Shown here in pieces: positions 62,891-64,000 of a stretch of 64,000 nucleotides of DNA. Source of the DNA: Streptomyces taklimakanensis (lineage in GTDB: Bacteria > Actinomycetota > Actinomycetes > Streptomycetales > Streptomycetaceae); assembly GCF_009709575.1 (NCBI RefSeq), contig NZ_WIXO01000001.1, positions 4,032,001-4,096,000 on the forward strand. Reading direction: 5' to 3'. Both the position numbers and the translations under genes were made by a program. The notes below the pieces were generated by a model. It saw nothing but the letters and a program-made list of their open reading frames with translations. It made no database searches and had not been told where the DNA came from. How positions within the stretch are numbered: the stretch's first letter is position 1; each line of letters starts with the position of its first letter.

Positions 62891-64000
62891 ATGCCCGACT
62901 CCACGACCCAGGACCCGAAGGGCTTCGTCGTGCACACCGCGCCGGTCGGACTGGCGGACGACGGCCGGGAGGACTTCACCGTGCTCGCCTCGACGGTGCC
63001 GGCGAACGTCAGCGCGGTGTTCACCCGCTCCCGCTTCGTCGGACCGAGCGTCGTCCTGAGCCGGGAGGCGGTCCGCGACGGTCGGGCGCGGGGCGTGGTG
63101 GTGTTGGCCCGCAACGCGAACGTCGCCACCGGGGCGGAGGGCGAGCGCAACGCGCGCGAGGTGCGCGACGCCGTCGCCCGCGCGATCGGTGTCCCCGAGG
63201 GAGACCTCCTCATCGCCTCCACGGGGGTCATCGGCCGCCAGTACCCGATGGAGAGCGTCCGGGAACACCTCAGGACACTGGCGTGGCCCTTCCCGGAGGG
63301 CGGCTTCGACCGCGCCGCCCGGGCCATCATGACGACCGACACCCGGCCCAAGGAGGTGCGGCTGCGGTGCGGCGACGCGACGCTCGTGGGTATCGCCAAG
63401 GGCGTGGGCATGATGGAACCGGACATGGCGACACTGCTGACCTTCTTCGCCACCGACGCCCGGCTCGACCCGGCGGAGCAGGACCGCGTCTTCCGGCGGG
63501 TGATGGACCGCACGTTCAACGCGGTCAGCATCGACACGGACACCTCCACCAGCGACACCGCGGCGCTGTTCGCCAACGGACTGGCCGGCGACGTGGACGT
63601 CGAGGAGTTCGAGCGCGTCCTCCACGAGGCCGCGCTGACCCTCGTCAAGGACATCGCCGGCGACGGGGAGGGCGCGACCAAGGTCATCGAGGTCCGCGTC
63701 ACCGGTGCCCGCGACGACGCCCAGGCCAAGCGGGTCGGCAAGACCGTCGTCAACTCGCCCCTGGTGAAGACCGCGGTACACGGCTGCGACCCCAACTGGG
63801 GGCGGGTCGCCATGGCCGTCGGCAAGTGCTCCGACGACACCGACATCGACCAGGACGCGGTCGCCATCCGCTTCGGGGAGACCGAGGTCTACCCACCCCG
63901 CGCCGAGGGCACCGAGGCCGACGACGCGCTGCGCGAGGCCGTCGCCGAGCACCTGCGGGGCGACGAGGTGGTCATCGGCGTCGACCTCGGCATCGCGGAC
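62891..64000 (+). CDS. Ornithine acetyltransferase, ArgJ/OAT2-like (partial, cut by the window end)
   Basis: The frame is open from ATG 62891 (or 62885) to the last base, giving 370 residues; about 20-25 residues should be missing. It transfers acetyl between N-acetylornithine and glutamate. The autoprocessing site is intact: KGVGMMEPDMAT with nucleophile T181. From memory the sequence (PKGFVVHTAPVGLADDGR; SIDTDTSTSD; HGCDPNWGRVAMAVGK) is much closer to OAT2 (Orf6) of the clavulanic acid cluster than to housekeeping ArgJ. AGGAG lies 9 bases before 62891. No argC precedes it. Confidence 0.9.
   Translation, partial: MPDSTTQDPKGFVVHTAPVGLADDGREDFTVLASTVPANVSAVFTRSRFVGPSVVLSREAVRDGRARGVVVLARNANVATGAEGERNAREVRDAVARAIGVPEGDLLIASTGVIGRQYPMESVREHLRTLAWPFPEGGFDRAARAIMTTDTRPKEVRLRCGDATLVGIAKGVGMMEPDMATLLTFFATDARLDPAEQDRVFRRVMDRTFNAVSIDTDTSTSDTAALFANGLAGDVDVEEFERVLHEAALTLVKDIAGDGEGATKVIEVRVTGARDDAQAKRVGKTVVNSPLVKTAVHGCDPNWGRVAMAVGKCSDDTDIDQDAVAIRFGETEVYPPRAEGTEADDALREAVAEHLRGDEVVIGVDLGIAD

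Noticed and set aside
62503-63952. Two long minus-strand frames at the right end
   Set aside because: They are antisense to the OAT2-like gene, which runs off the window without a stop codon and has the intact OAT autoprocessing motif.

Overview
The window looks like a chromosomal segment of a Streptomyces. It is very GC-rich, uses GTG and TTG starts freely, and carries Streptomyces hallmarks: a four-gene conservon, a Kgd-type 2-oxoglutarate decarboxylase/dehydrogenase, lon behind an HspR-type HAIR box, and an AfsA/ArpA-type butyrolactone pair. No rRNA, tRNA, insertion sequence or CRISPR array was seen.

Layout. 1-14.8 kb is core genome: amino-acid ABC ATPase, MDR oxidoreductase, a PadR/DUF4097 pair behind a palindromic operator, a DUF6104 gene, kgd, a two-component system, a spermidine-synthase-like protein, lon and a PP2C-like protein. 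15.0-21.3 kb is a conservon (NIT-domain kinase, roadblock protein, DUF742 protein, GTPase) followed by a styrene-monooxygenase-like flavoprotein. 21.3-26.5 kb holds an exported coiled-coil protein, a Tat-exported GH64 beta-1,3-glucanase with two operator palindromes, a TetR regulator, an AurF-type diiron protein and an exported SH3-like protein.

27.0-60.2 kb is a type II polyketide cluster of angucycline character. Minimal PKS (KS-alpha, KS-beta, ACP), C9 ketoreductase, two-domain aromatase/cyclase, TcmI-type cyclase and two flavin hydroxylases (one PgaE-like; one PgaM/UrdM-like with a fused reductase) should build and oxidise an angucyclinone. A dedicated acyl-CoA carboxylase (alpha, beta, epsilon) and a PPTase supply malonyl-CoA and holo-ACP. 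A flavin-dependent halogenase with flavin reductase, a questin-oxidase-like protein, two extra modular-type ACPs, three SnoaL-like proteins, a VOC protein and an F420-type protein suggest unusual tailoring. No glycosyltransferase, deoxysugar or methyltransferase gene was seen, so a halogenated aglycone, perhaps with ring opening, is the best guess. Export: two MFS pumps and a cation/proton antiporter. Regulation: a tandem-MarR protein, an atypical JadR1-like response regulator, an OvmZ/OvmW-like pair, AfsA-like and ArpA-like proteins and a second TetR. One 18-bp operator motif recurs three times between 56.5 and 60.3 kb.

60.5-64 kb has an AA10 LPMO behind a perfect CebR-type box, an exported metallo-beta-lactamase-fold protein and, cut by the window end, an ornithine acetyltransferase closely resembling OAT2 of the clavulanic acid pathway.
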